A program made the translations under genes and the position numbers. DNA of 36,599 nucleotides, taken from an uncultured Eubacterium sp. (GTDB lineage: Bacteria > Bacillota > Clostridia > Lachnospirales > Lachnospiraceae). The first letter of the stretch is position 1, and each line of letters starts with the position of its first letter. The stretch covers positions 1 to 36,599 of the forward strand of contig CAJFUA010000037.1 in the NCBI GenBank assembly GCA_904420085.1, given 5' to 3'. The notes beneath the pieces were generated by a model. That model was given only the letters and a program-made list of their open reading frames with translations, ran no database searches and was not told the DNA's origin. This document shows positions 9,097-16,024 of the stretch, in pieces.

Positions 9097-10161
9097 CTAC
9101 TTCTCTGTTTCATTGAACACTTCCGCCAACGCTTCCGCATTCTCCCACATCAAATCCACATAGGTTACACCGCTGTCAAACTGCTCCTGCGTAATATTAT
9201 GGCAGGAATGGAACTGATACTTTTTCACATCCGTATCATCACAAATCACATCTGCCATCGCCTGACTGCTCAATTCCAAATAAAAAACTCCATTGATTCC
9301 ACGCTCCTTAATCTTGTCAATCAAAAACGCTACTGTTTTTGCGCTGGGTTCCGTGTCACCACTGCATCCCAGAAACGCCGCATAATAATTCAATCCATAT
9401 TCCTGCGCAAAATATTTTAACGGAAACTTATCCGCAAAAATGATTTCCTTCTTTTGGGAATGATTGACAATATTGATAAACTGCTTGTCCACCTTTTTTA
9501 TTTGGTTTACATAATCTTTTGCATTCTTCCGGAATATGTTTTCTTTTTCCGGCATGACCTCACACAATGTATCACATATCCTCTGAACCAGCCTCATTGC
9601 ATAGGCAGGAGAAGTCCAGATATGCTCGTCCACCTCTCCATGTTCTTCTTCCTCTTCATCCCCATGTTTCTCCCCCTCTTCATACCCATTCTCTTCTTCC
9701 TCTTCATGGTCGTGCCCTTCTTCCATTTCATGGTTGTGCCCCGCTCCATATATTTCATTCAAATTTTCATGATCCTCTTCCAGCACTTCCACATAATCCA
9801 TCATTCTCATCCGAATCTGGGATTTATTTTCCAGTGAATCCATCACTTCTTCCACCCAGTTTTCAATGGATCCTCCGTTATATATAAATACATCAGCCTC
9901 ATCCATCTTCACAATGTCTGAGGGAGTCGGCTCGAAAGAATGGCTGTCCTGCCCGGGGGACATCAAAAGTTCCACATGGACTTCTTTCTCCTCTCCTACC
10001 ACGGCCCTTACAAAATCATAGTATGGAAACAGGGTTGTCATCACTGTTAATTTATATGTGCCACTGTTATTTTCTTTTCTTTCTGCACTGCCACACCCTG
10101 CCATGCCGCTACACAGAGCAATACAACAGAACAGCACTATACATTTTCTCAATACTTTCAT
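9097..10161 (-). CDS. znuA: Zinc-binding lipoprotein of the ABC importer, ZnuA/AdcA type
   Basis: 354 aa. It has a lipoprotein signal peptide with lipobox SGMAGC (Cys about residue 23), so it is anchored outside the membrane. The fold is cluster A-I metal-binding: LFPYYDFVRAVVG, the ligand motif SHSFEPTPSD, and a later E-H-I-W block (DEHIWTSPAYAMRL). Between them is an unusually long His/Glu/Asp-rich loop (about 140-180, with HNHEMEEGHDHEEEEE and further HG pairs) typical of zinc-specific members, thought to gather or sense zinc. Second gene of the operon, 40 bases after the Fur-type regulator. Confidence 0.92.
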   Translation of the reverse strand: MKVLRKCIVLFCCIALCSGMAGCGSAERKENNSGTYKLTVMTTLFPYYDFVRAVVGEEKEVHVELLMSPGQDSHSFEPTPSDIVKMDEADVFIYNGGSIENWVEEVMDSLENKSQIRMRMMDYVEVLEEDHENLNEIYGAGHNHEMEEGHDHEEEEENGYEEGEKHGDEEEEEHGEVDEHIWTSPAYAMRLVQRICDTLCEVMPEKENIFRKNAKDYVNQIKKVDKQFINIVNHSQKKEIIFADKFPLKYFAQEYGLNYYAAFLGCSGDTEPSAKTVAFLIDKIKERGINGVFYLELSSQAMADVICDDTDVKKYQFHSCHNITQEQFDSGVTYVDLMWENAEALAEVFNETEK

Positions 10162-10201
10162 CTTCCCGCTCCTATATTTCTGCCTTTATTATCAACTGAT
10201 A

Positions 10202-10603
10202 CTAACGGGAGCATTTTTCGCACTTCCCATAAAAAACTGTCTTTTTCGGATTAATGGAAAAATGATGATCTGCATTTACATGATTGTATAACTCCAACAG
10301 ATGACTGCATTCCATGCGAGTTACCTGCCCGCATTTTTCACACTCAATATAGAAACAATTATTGTTGTCATCCTCTGCGATATACTGATAACAGGCAGCC
10401 TGCTGTTTTTCCACGTTAATCCGTGCCACCATCCCTGCCTGCTCCATCTGTTCCAAATGCCGGTAAATAGTCGTGACGCCCACAGAACAGCCTCTGTCTT
10501 TTAAATACCGTTCAATTTCCACCACAGTGACATAATTTTTCCCATTGGCCTTTAAACAGTCCACAATCGCACTCTGCTGTTTCGTCTTATATTTTCCTGC
10601 CAT
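10202..10603 (-). CDS. zur: Fur-family metalloregulator, probably Zur
   Basis: 133 aa from the ATG at 10603, which has GAGGAGG directly upstream; an in-frame TTG six codons earlier includes that ribosome site and is unlikely. It has an N-terminal winged helix (VTTIYRHLEQMEQAGMV), then the dimerisation domain with structural zinc sites CEKC (CGQVTRMEC) and CEKC at the C terminus, and HHFSI in the regulatory site region. Leading a znuACB-like operon makes a zinc regulator the best reading; PerR or Fur are the alternatives. It is transcribed from a promoter flanked by two identical Fur-like boxes, so it should repress itself and the transporter when zinc is plentiful. Confidence 0.85.
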   Translation of the reverse strand: MAGKYKTKQQSAIVDCLKANGKNYVTVVEIERYLKDRGCSVGVTTIYRHLEQMEQAGMVARINVEKQQAACYQYIAEDDNNNCFYIECEKCGQVTRMECSHLLELYNHVNADHHFSINPKKTVFYGKCEKCSR

Positions 10604-10637
10604 CCTTTCCTCCTCTGACAATCAGACATTTCACAAT

Positions 10638-10653
10638 TTGAAAATCTTTTTCA
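10638..10653. promoter_or_regulatory. Fur/Zur-type box, downstream copy
   Basis: TTGAAAATCTTTTTCA, a 7-1-7 inverted repeat (TGAAAAT-C-TTTTTCA with one mismatch). It sits about 14 bases downstream of the -10 element of the zinc operon, over the likely transcription start and leader. Confidence 0.65.
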
Positions 10654-10666
10654 TTTTTGTCATTTC

Positions 10667-10695
10667 ATTCTACTCTCATTTATTTTGATTGTCAA
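10667..10695 (-). promoter_or_regulatory. Promoter of the zur-znuACB operon
   Basis: On the minus strand TTGACA (10690-10695) and TAGAAT (10667-10672) are separated by exactly 17 bases, close to the sigma-A consensus. The promoter sits between two copies of a Fur-like box. Confidence 0.7.
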
Positions 10696-10700
10696 TGAAT

Positions 10701-10716
10701 TTGAAAATCTTTTTCA
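10701..10716. promoter_or_regulatory. Fur/Zur-type box, upstream copy
   Basis: TTGAAAATCTTTTTCA, identical over 16 bases to the copy 63 bases away. It lies immediately upstream of the -35 element of the zinc operon. It is also about 40 bases upstream of a TATAAT that could serve the divergent plus-strand gene, so it might affect both directions. Confidence 0.65.
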
Positions 10717-10757
10717 ATTTAAAAAAGTCCAACCTTTTTATTTTCAGTGATTTATAT

Positions 10758-10763
10758 TATAAT
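10758..10763 (+). promoter_or_regulatory. Possible -10 element of the small membrane protein gene
   Basis: TATAAT lies 31 bases upstream of the ATG in an AT-rich stretch. No convincing -35 is seen at the right distance. Confidence 0.35.
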
Positions 10764-10794
10764 AAGAATTAACAAACCAAAAAGGAGAAACGCC

Positions 10795-11355
10795 ATGAGA
10801 TTTGTACGATTACAATCAAAATTTCCGGTAAGCAAAATTGAAAATAATTTAAAGCGGGCAGACTATTATACGGACGAGGGAGATAAAATGTTTACCGCAT
10901 GGTCCTTGTCAGACTATGATAAAAATCAGACAGGAATCCATGTATCCTATGACAGGGAAAAGAAAAAAATCACCGCCTATCATGAAGACGGTGTCGAACA
11001 TAAAAATTTTTTGGCTCCAATTACACAGATTTTTACCGGAAAGATTTCGGAAAAGGCAGGCGTCACGTTTATCAAAGGCTCCATTTTTATGTCGCCTGTT
11101 TTTAACATCATTATCGGTCTGGTTTACTTTGGCATTATTGCGTTGTTTCTAACACTTCCTGAGCAAAGATCTAACATCTTTGTCATCGCAATGCTGTTTG
11201 TGCTTTACTTTGTATATATTAAAAAAGCACACCGTGGGAATACGGAAAAACTCGCCTTATTTTTGGACTCCATAACTTTCTCACCGGCAAAACCGAAAAA
11301 GAACAATCCAAACAGAAAAAAGGGAAAATGGGCGGGTAAGCATTATAGTCTTTAA
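10795..11355 (+). CDS. Small membrane protein of unknown function
   Basis: 186 aa from the ATG at 10795, preceded by AAAGGAG; a longer frame starting at 10747 lies in promoter-like sequence. The first 100 residues are polar, then two hydrophobic segments (about 104-123 and 128-143) are followed by a very basic tail (KPKKNNPNRKKGKW). The layout suggests a cytoplasmic N-terminal domain and a membrane hairpin. I do not recognise the family. It is divergent from the zinc operon and lies near its upstream Fur-like box, so metal control is possible but unproven. The gene ends 4 bases inside the convergent GNAT remnant. Confidence 0.7.
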   Translation: MRFVRLQSKFPVSKIENNLKRADYYTDEGDKMFTAWSLSDYDKNQTGIHVSYDREKKKITAYHEDGVEHKNFLAPITQIFTGKISEKAGVTFIKGSIFMSPVFNIIIGLVYFGIIALFLTLPEQRSNIFVIAMLFVLYFVYIKKAHRGNTEKLALFLDSITFSPAKPKKNNPNRKKGKWAGKHYSL

Positions 11356-11880
11356 TCCCGGAAATCTGTTTCCACAAAATGTACCGGATATGTATCCCAA
11401 TATTTTTTATATACCCGCTCTTTATTTTCGTCCAGATTTAGTTGATACATTCTGAATGTAACCAATATGTCTTTCGGCTGCCACTGTTCCTCATAGGAAT
11501 ACTGATATTTCATTCCTACATTTCTCATGACGCCGCCACTGCGGGGATTATTTCTGTCATGGGTCGCCGTAATATAGGGCAGTCCGTCTTTTTTTACCTG
11601 TTTTATAAGCACTTTTCCCGCCTCAGTGACAATTCCCTGATCCCAGAATTCTTTCCGCAATCCGTAACCAAAATCATGATGCTCCTCCATATCAACCTTG
11701 ATATAACCGATTGGATAATTATCTCTTGACAAAGGCTTCATCCATATTTTTTAACGGATACCATGGGAGAAAGGTATTCACTTCTTCGTCACTGTAAATT
11801 TTATATAAAGCTTCTATATCATCCTCGGTAAATTTTCTCAATATCAGCCGTTCTGTTTCAATCATAGGTGTATTATTCAT
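11352..11880 (-). pseudogene. GNAT-family N-acetyltransferase, broken by internal deletion and frameshift
   Basis: The first reading frame begins at the ATG at 11880 and encodes about 51 residues (MIETERLILRKFTEDDIEAL, then VNTFLPWYPLKNMDEAFVKR) before a stop. A second frame from 11741 continues the same protein (DNYPIGYIKVDMEEHHDFGY, GLRKEFWDQGIVTEAG, NPRSGGVMRNVGMKYQYSYE). In relatives I remember, roughly 25 residues separate the NMDEA and DNYPIG blocks; here they are nearly adjacent and in different frames. So a deletion removed part of the acetyl-CoA-binding fold and shifted the frame. The gene should be non-functional. Confidence 0.75.
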
Positions 11881-11910
11881 AGATTTCTCCCTTATTTTTG
11901 TTGTGATACT

Positions 11911-12206
11911 TTATTCTTTTAATAAATACTTTTCTATCGCCTCTACGCATCCGTTACTGTCGCAGTCGCTGACAACCACATCACAGACGGATTTTACTTT
12001 TTCATTGGCATTTCCCAATATCTGACTCCCGGAAGTTTCCTGAGATATTCTCTTAATTCGGCAATACATCTTCCCGTACAGAGAACCACTTCTTTTCCGG
12101 CAGATGAAGCCCTATCCACTGCCTGCAGCGTTTCTTTCCTGATTTTCTTTTGAGAATTTAACAATGTTCCGTCCATGTCGAATGCAATTAATTTATATTG
12201 ATTCAT
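11911..12206 (-). pseudogene. Cof-type HAD phosphatase remnant
   Basis: The N-terminal part (ATG at 12206) has the HAD motif I block LIAFDMDGTLLNS and the motif II area VVLCTGR. After GVRYW it runs into a different frame that encodes the C-terminal end of a Cof-type enzyme: GNANEKVKSVCDVVVSDCDS then NGCVEAIEKYLL and a stop at 11911. The whole cap domain and most of the core, roughly 170 codons, are missing. It follows the DeoR-family gene by 17 bases, the usual place for a sugar-phosphate phosphatase in a regulator-phosphatase pair. Confidence 0.8.
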
Positions 12207-12223
12207 GTTTTCTCTCCCGTATT

Positions 12224-12973
12224 TTATGCAATGATTAATTTTACCCCCTCTTTTTTCAGCATCTCCTCAATCTCTTCTCCGGGACTCCGATCTGTAATGA
12301 TTCCATCGATTTGATTCAGTGAGCAGCACTTATATGTTCGGTTTTCAAAAAATTTGGAAACTTCCGTCAACACATAAATTCTATCTGCACTTTCCATGAT
12401 TACCCGTTTCAGCGCCGCATCTTCTTCTTTATAGGAATAAATACCATTTCTCATAATCCCGTCAGCACCTAAAAAGGCAATGTCATAATGTACCTGCTTT
12501 ATCTGTTGTGCGGCTTCATAACCATAAATAAATTTATTATTATGATTCAGTTTTCCACCGATAATATGCACCGGACATTTTCTCTGGTCTAAAGCCGCCA
12601 CATTATTTAGGGAATTGGAGAATACTTCCATCTCCACAGGACACATATAGCATAATTGCAGCACCGTGGTTGAGGCATCAAAATAGCAGACATCACCATT
12701 GTGAATCAATGCCGCCGCTTTCTTGGCAATTCTTTGTTTTTCTTCTACCTTATCATTAATTCTCAGATTATAACATTCTGAAATACGGGGTTCCCTTGGA
12801 AGAGTAATGCCTCCATGGGTACGCAGTACACTGCCCTCATTGGTCAGTTTCACAATGTCACGGCGGGCAGTATCTCTGGAAACATGAAAATTTTCCACAA
12901 TGTCCTGAGTGGTCAGACTCTTTTTTTTCTCCAGCAATTCTAATATTTTATATAAACGTTCTTCCTGAAACAT
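12224..12973 (-). CDS. DeoR/GlpR-family transcriptional regulator
   Basis: 249 aa from the ATG at 12973, chosen because AAAGGAGGT lies just upstream; an in-frame ATG six codons earlier precedes this ribosome site. N-terminal DeoR winged helix (about 5-57; TTQDIVENFHVSRDTARRDI, then a THGG turn), followed by the sugar-phosphate-binding DeoRC domain (GDVCYFDASTTVLQL, FLGADGI). It probably controls a sugar or polyol locus, but its downstream partner, the HAD phosphatase, is decayed. Upstream minus-strand sequence contains AAGTAATTGTAAGTATTACTT, possible operator half-sites for autoregulation. Confidence 0.88.
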   Translation of the reverse strand: MFQEERLYKILELLEKKKSLTTQDIVENFHVSRDTARRDIVKLTNEGSVLRTHGGITLPREPRISECYNLRINDKVEEKQRIAKKAAALIHNGDVCYFDASTTVLQLCYMCPVEMEVFSNSLNNVAALDQRKCPVHIIGGKLNHNNKFIYGYEAAQQIKQVHYDIAFLGADGIMRNGIYSYKEEDAALKRVIMESADRIYVLTEVSKFFENRTYKCCSLNQIDGIITDRSPGEEIEEMLKKEGVKLIIA

Positions 12974-13088
12974 GTTACCTCCTTTGCCCATGACACACTT
13001 TTAAGTAATACTTACAATTACTTACCAATTACATATCCCAAGTATAAAGACAGATACCCTTTTCCGTCAAGTTGTTTCTGTAAATGTA

Positions 13089-13119
13089 ACAGGCGTGCAG
13101 GATTTTCCCGCACGCCTGT
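13089..13119 (-). terminator. Rho-independent terminator after the DUF1349-like gene
   Basis: Perfect 10-bp stem ACAGGCGTGC / GCACGCCTGT (13089-13098 and 13110-13119) with an 11-base loop, 20 bases downstream of the DUF1349-like stop. The following T content on the minus strand is only moderate. Confidence 0.65.
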
Positions 13120-13138
13120 GAAAGAAAGTTATGTCAGA

Positions 13139-13660
13139 CTATTGTATTTTTACTTCTTCCAGTTTGAGATAAAACGAACTTCCCTGAAAAGTATTTACTT
13201 TAAAACCTGCTTTTGTAGCTGACCTTGAGGTTAAAATGTTTTTTCCACAGGATATATACTCTTCACCATCAGGTGAATAAAATTCCTCATATACATCACC
13301 CTCTTTTTTTATTTTCAAATATAAATCCGAGTTTTTAACAGAAACCACCGGATTTTCCGTTTCCATAAAATCAACTGCTCCTGATGTAATGACCGTACCA
13401 TTCAGTGTCTCCTGTAAACTTACATGCACCCGGTCCTCATTGCTGTAAATGTAAATTCCATAAGAATCTCCCAAAGACATATTGACCGGTACAAATTTCG
13501 CTGTCACTTCATAGTCTCCTGTCATACTTCTGCTCAGATATGGAGCTACTGTTTCATCAAAATTCAGCACACCGTCGCTCCTCTCATTCATCGCCGGGAT
13601 TTCGTATTTATTTGCGTCTTCCGTGTAAAATAAACCATTTTCCAGATTAAAATTTGCCAT
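13139..13660 (-). CDS. DUF1349-like (concanavalin-like jelly-roll) protein
   Basis: 173 aa, no signal peptide or membrane segment. The pattern resembles the GH43 C-terminal/DUF1349 beta-sandwich: RSMTGDYEVTAKFVP, DSYGIYIYSNEDRVHVSLQE, YLKIKKEGDVYEEFYSPDGE and the closing AGFKVNTFQGSSFYLKLEEV. Such domains bind carbohydrate or are found in small cytoplasmic DUF1349 proteins linked to sugar metabolism. GGAGGGAACGG precedes the ATG and a good promoter sits at 13717-13745. It lies behind the DeoR regulator but has its own terminator, so it is a single-gene unit. Confidence 0.6.
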   Translation of the reverse strand: MANFNLENGLFYTEDANKYEIPAMNERSDGVLNFDETVAPYLSRSMTGDYEVTAKFVPVNMSLGDSYGIYIYSNEDRVHVSLQETLNGTVITSGAVDFMETENPVVSVKNSDLYLKIKKEGDVYEEFYSPDGEEYISCGKNILTSRSATKAGFKVNTFQGSSFYLKLEEVKIQ

Positions 13661-13716
13661 TCCGTTCCCTCCTTACATATACTTAATTATTTATCAGTTT
13701 TTATCTTGTTGTTATG

Positions 13717-13745
13717 AGTATATATAAGCATTTAGGATTTGTCAA
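13717..13745 (-). promoter_or_regulatory. Promoter of the DUF1349-like gene
   Basis: TTGACA (13740-13745) and TATACT (13717-13722) on the minus strand, with a 17-base spacer, about 57 bases before the ATG. AATACTTAT-type repeats around the -35 resemble the AAGTATTACTT motif upstream of the neighbouring DeoR gene, a possible shared operator. Confidence 0.6.
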
Positions 13746-13815
13746 TAAGTATTTATAAGTTTTTTAGTTTTTTTCTAATTCATCCGGTTTCCTTCTGCCG
13801 GATTGGTTCAAATAT

Positions 13816-14415
13816 TTACATTTCTCCAATCTGACGATAGCCGTTATCATCCAGTGTTACAATAAAAACACCGCAGTTTTTCTGCAGTCCGCCTGACCAG
13901 TATTCATCCAGCCCATGATGCAGCACATGACACATAATACCTTTATTCATCGCGCCATGTCCTGCAATCATCACTCTGTTTAACTTATCTTTCTGTGGTT
14001 CAATTACCTGTTCCATAAATTCTTTTGTTCTCAAAGCCACATTTTTCAGAGATTCTCCCCCCTCCGGCGCCTGATAATTTGCCGGATCATGGAAAAATTT
14101 ATAAAAGGGATGATTTGGGTCTTTCTGCAATTCAATGGAACTTTGTCCTTCATTGACGCCAAAATTAATTTCTCTTAATCTGTCGTCCTTTATAATGTCT
14201 ATAGATCTGTTTCCCCGAATAATGCAGGCTGTCTCATATGCCCTTGATAAAGGAGAACTGTAAATGATATCAAAATCAATATCCCTTAACTGTTCTGCAC
14301 GGGCTATGGCCGCCTCCCTTCCTTCTCTGCTCAATTCAATATCTCTGCTTCCCTGAAGAAGCCTGGACTGATTCCACACGGTCTCCCCGTGGCGGACAAT
14401 ATATATCTCCATCAT
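13816..14415 (-). CDS. Histidine phosphatase family protein (phosphoglycerate mutase-like)
   Basis: 199 aa, normal length. The catalytic motif RHGET at about residues 8-12 carries the phospho-accepting His. SSPLSRAYETA (about 54-64) provides the second Arg, EINFGVNEGQ (about 86-95) the acidic residue and AGHGAMNKG (about 151-159) the second His. Substrates in this family vary (sugar phosphates, alpha-ribazole phosphate, phosphoglycerate), and nothing nearby fixes it. AGAGGAG precedes tandem ATG codons. It lies 21 bases after the EEP hydrolase stop on the same strand, so the two are probably co-transcribed. Confidence 0.88.
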   Translation of the reverse strand: MMEIYIVRHGETVWNQSRLLQGSRDIELSREGREAAIARAEQLRDIDFDIIYSSPLSRAYETACIIRGNRSIDIIKDDRLREINFGVNEGQSSIELQKDPNHPFYKFFHDPANYQAPEGGESLKNVALRTKEFMEQVIEPQKDKLNRVMIAGHGAMNKGIMCHVLHHGLDEYWSGGLQKNCGVFIVTLDDNGYRQIGEM

Positions 14416-14436
14416 GCACTCCTCTGTTTCATAAAT

Positions 14437-15549
14437 TTATTTTAATTGAAAATCCATAAATACCGGCTCATGGTCTGAATATGCGAAACCGGAATCAATT
14501 ACCTTGTAATCTTTCAAATCTATATTATCAGAAATAATAAATCCGTCCAGTGTACATGTAAATGTCTCCCCCGGAACATATTCCATATCACTGTTTCTTC
14601 CTGACTCCGGCATGTTCGCTACGGCTTCTTCCTCCAGACGATCCATGGCAAAACCAATCCCTTCCGGCATCCTGCTTCTTGGAAAGGGATATGCCCAGCT
14701 TTCACAGTTTTCGCTGTCTGCCTCGTCTGCTTTTAAGTTGTGGTTAAAGTCGCCGCCGCAGATAATATAATTGCCTTTCTGCAATTCTTCTTCCATATCC
14801 TGAAACAGCATATTTAACTGGCCCTGTCGGATTTCATCGCTATTTCCGTAGGCAGATAAATGCACAAGAAACAGAACCAATTCTTTTCCATTGTCCACTT
14901 TTACCCGATTAATGGAATAACACCGGTCCAAATCCAGAAATTTTGAAAATCCTGTAGAAATTGGCAGACTTCTCCGCAGTGATTCCCTAATTTCATATTT
15001 TGAATACATGGCAATTCCTGAATAAGATGCTCCGATAGGTTCCGTGAACGGATATAATAAATATGCAGAGTCATAGTTGACGGCAAAAGTTTCATAATAA
15101 TTATCGAATATATCCGTAATTAAAGCCTCCTGATTCACATGATAGCTTCTGGTGGAATCCCTGTCTACCTCCTGAAACATCATAAAATCCGGCTTATACT
15201 GCAATGCCAGCCCTGCCGCCTTCTGAATGGTATCCGCACCGCTTTCGCCGCTGTAACATCTGGAATACTCTCCGCCGTCCATAAAGAAACTGTAATCCGG
15301 CAGATACGCTCCAAATCCCACATTGTATGTTCCTACCGTATAAGTTTTACCTGTATTTACAAAATCACTTTGAAAATCTTTTTTAGATGCTTTTGGCTGA
15401 TTGATTTCCAGTGCCTGCCTGTCCTCAATTCTGTCATATGACAGAAAAACATACGCCACATAACCAATCACAGCCACAAATACGATTGCCAATAACCCTC
15501 CGATAATTTTTAAAAGTTTTTTTACCTTCCTGCCATTTCTATTCGTCAT
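14437..15549 (-). CDS. Membrane-anchored endonuclease/exonuclease/phosphatase family protein
   Basis: 370 aa from the ATG at 15549, with AAAAGGAG upstream; an in-frame GTG 11 codons earlier lacks a ribosome site. A basic start and one transmembrane helix (about 12-34, IIGGLLAIVFVAVIGYVAYV) place the catalytic domain outside the membrane. EEP motifs: TYNVGFGAY (metal-binding Asn), MMFQEVDRD (catalytic Glu), CGGDFNHN (Asp/Asn) and SDHEPVF (Asp/His pair). Members cleave phosphodiesters or phosphomonoesters in nucleic acids, sphingomyelin or inositol phosphates. The extracytoplasmic location favours a lipid, nucleotide or scavenging role; the substrate is unknown. Confidence 0.85.
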   Translation of the reverse strand: MTNRNGRKVKKLLKIIGGLLAIVFVAVIGYVAYVFLSYDRIEDRQALEINQPKASKKDFQSDFVNTGKTYTVGTYNVGFGAYLPDYSFFMDGGEYSRCYSGESGADTIQKAAGLALQYKPDFMMFQEVDRDSTRSYHVNQEALITDIFDNYYETFAVNYDSAYLLYPFTEPIGASYSGIAMYSKYEIRESLRRSLPISTGFSKFLDLDRCYSINRVKVDNGKELVLFLVHLSAYGNSDEIRQGQLNMLFQDMEEELQKGNYIICGGDFNHNLKADEADSENCESWAYPFPRSRMPEGIGFAMDRLEEEAVANMPESGRNSDMEYVPGETFTCTLDGFIISDNIDLKDYKVIDSGFAYSDHEPVFMDFQLK

Positions 15550-15584
15550 ATCAACTTCTGTCTCCTTTTCTTCTTGCTGCACAA

Positions 15585-15612
15585 AAGGGGACTTCCGTAC
15601 TCATATCCCCTT
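15585..15612 (-). terminator. Weak terminator-like hairpin between the XRE and EEP genes
   Basis: On the minus strand AAGGGGA pairs with TCCCCTT across a 14-base loop, followed by TTTT. It lies 37 bases after the XRE stop and may partly end its transcript before the EEP gene. Confidence 0.4.
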
Positions 15613-15649
15613 CAAGACTGTATTCCATCTCTCAATACTCTACATTTGT

Positions 15650-15895
15650 TTATAACTCTTTAAATAAATCATCCGACCTGATATCAAAAATTTTTGCGAT
15701 GACATAAACTTCTCTGTCTGTTGCAATTCTGGTCTGCCCTTCCAATTTGGATAACGAAGTATAATTGATATCGCATCCCAGTAACTGCATACTGATTGCC
15801 AGTTCCTTCTGGCTCATATGATTCAGTTTCCTGATTTTTGTAACATTTGCTCCAATCATGTTTTTATCGCCCAATGGTTTTAAACGTGGTTTCAT
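15650..15895 (-). CDS. Small XRE-family helix-turn-helix regulator
   Basis: 81 aa from the ATG at 15895 (GAAGAGGG upstream); an ATG eight codons earlier, with no clear ribosome site, is the alternative. A Cro/C1-type HTH occupies about residues 13-70 (ANVTKIRKLNHMSQKELAIS, YTSLSKLEGQTRIATDREVY), ending in VIAKIFDIRSDDLFKEL. It has no effector domain. Transcribed divergently from the AMP-forming ligase across a 130-base AT-rich gap, so it is a candidate controller of the ligase, but this is inference from position only. Confidence 0.8.
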   Translation of the reverse strand: MKPRLKPLGDKNMIGANVTKIRKLNHMSQKELAISMQLLGCDINYTSLSKLEGQTRIATDREVYVIAKIFDIRSDDLFKEL

Positions 15896-15985
15896 TTTCC
15901 CTCTTCCCTTCTGTTTCATATTATTTTACCACACTTTTTAATAATTGAAGTTTTTTTTTAATATGATATGATGATAATATTATAT

Positions 15986-16009
15986 GACTATAAAAAACGA
16001 CTATAAAAA
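15986..16009. repeat. Tandem 11-mer direct repeat in the ligase leader
   Basis: GACTATAAAAA occurs at 15986-15996 and 15999-16009, period 13, just upstream of the AGGAG of the ligase gene. It could be a regulator site or simple AT-rich slippage. Confidence 0.35.
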
Positions 16010-16024
16010 GCAGGAGAAACAACT

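Noticed and set aside
9633-9760. Acidic, His-rich repeat in ZnuA as a separate low-complexity element
   Set aside because: His/acidic loops are normal in zinc-binding lipoproteins of this cluster; it is part of the gene.
10747-10794. Longer start for the small membrane protein
   Set aside because: The stretch covers the likely -10 element and has no ribosome site; the ATG at 10795 has AAAGGAG.
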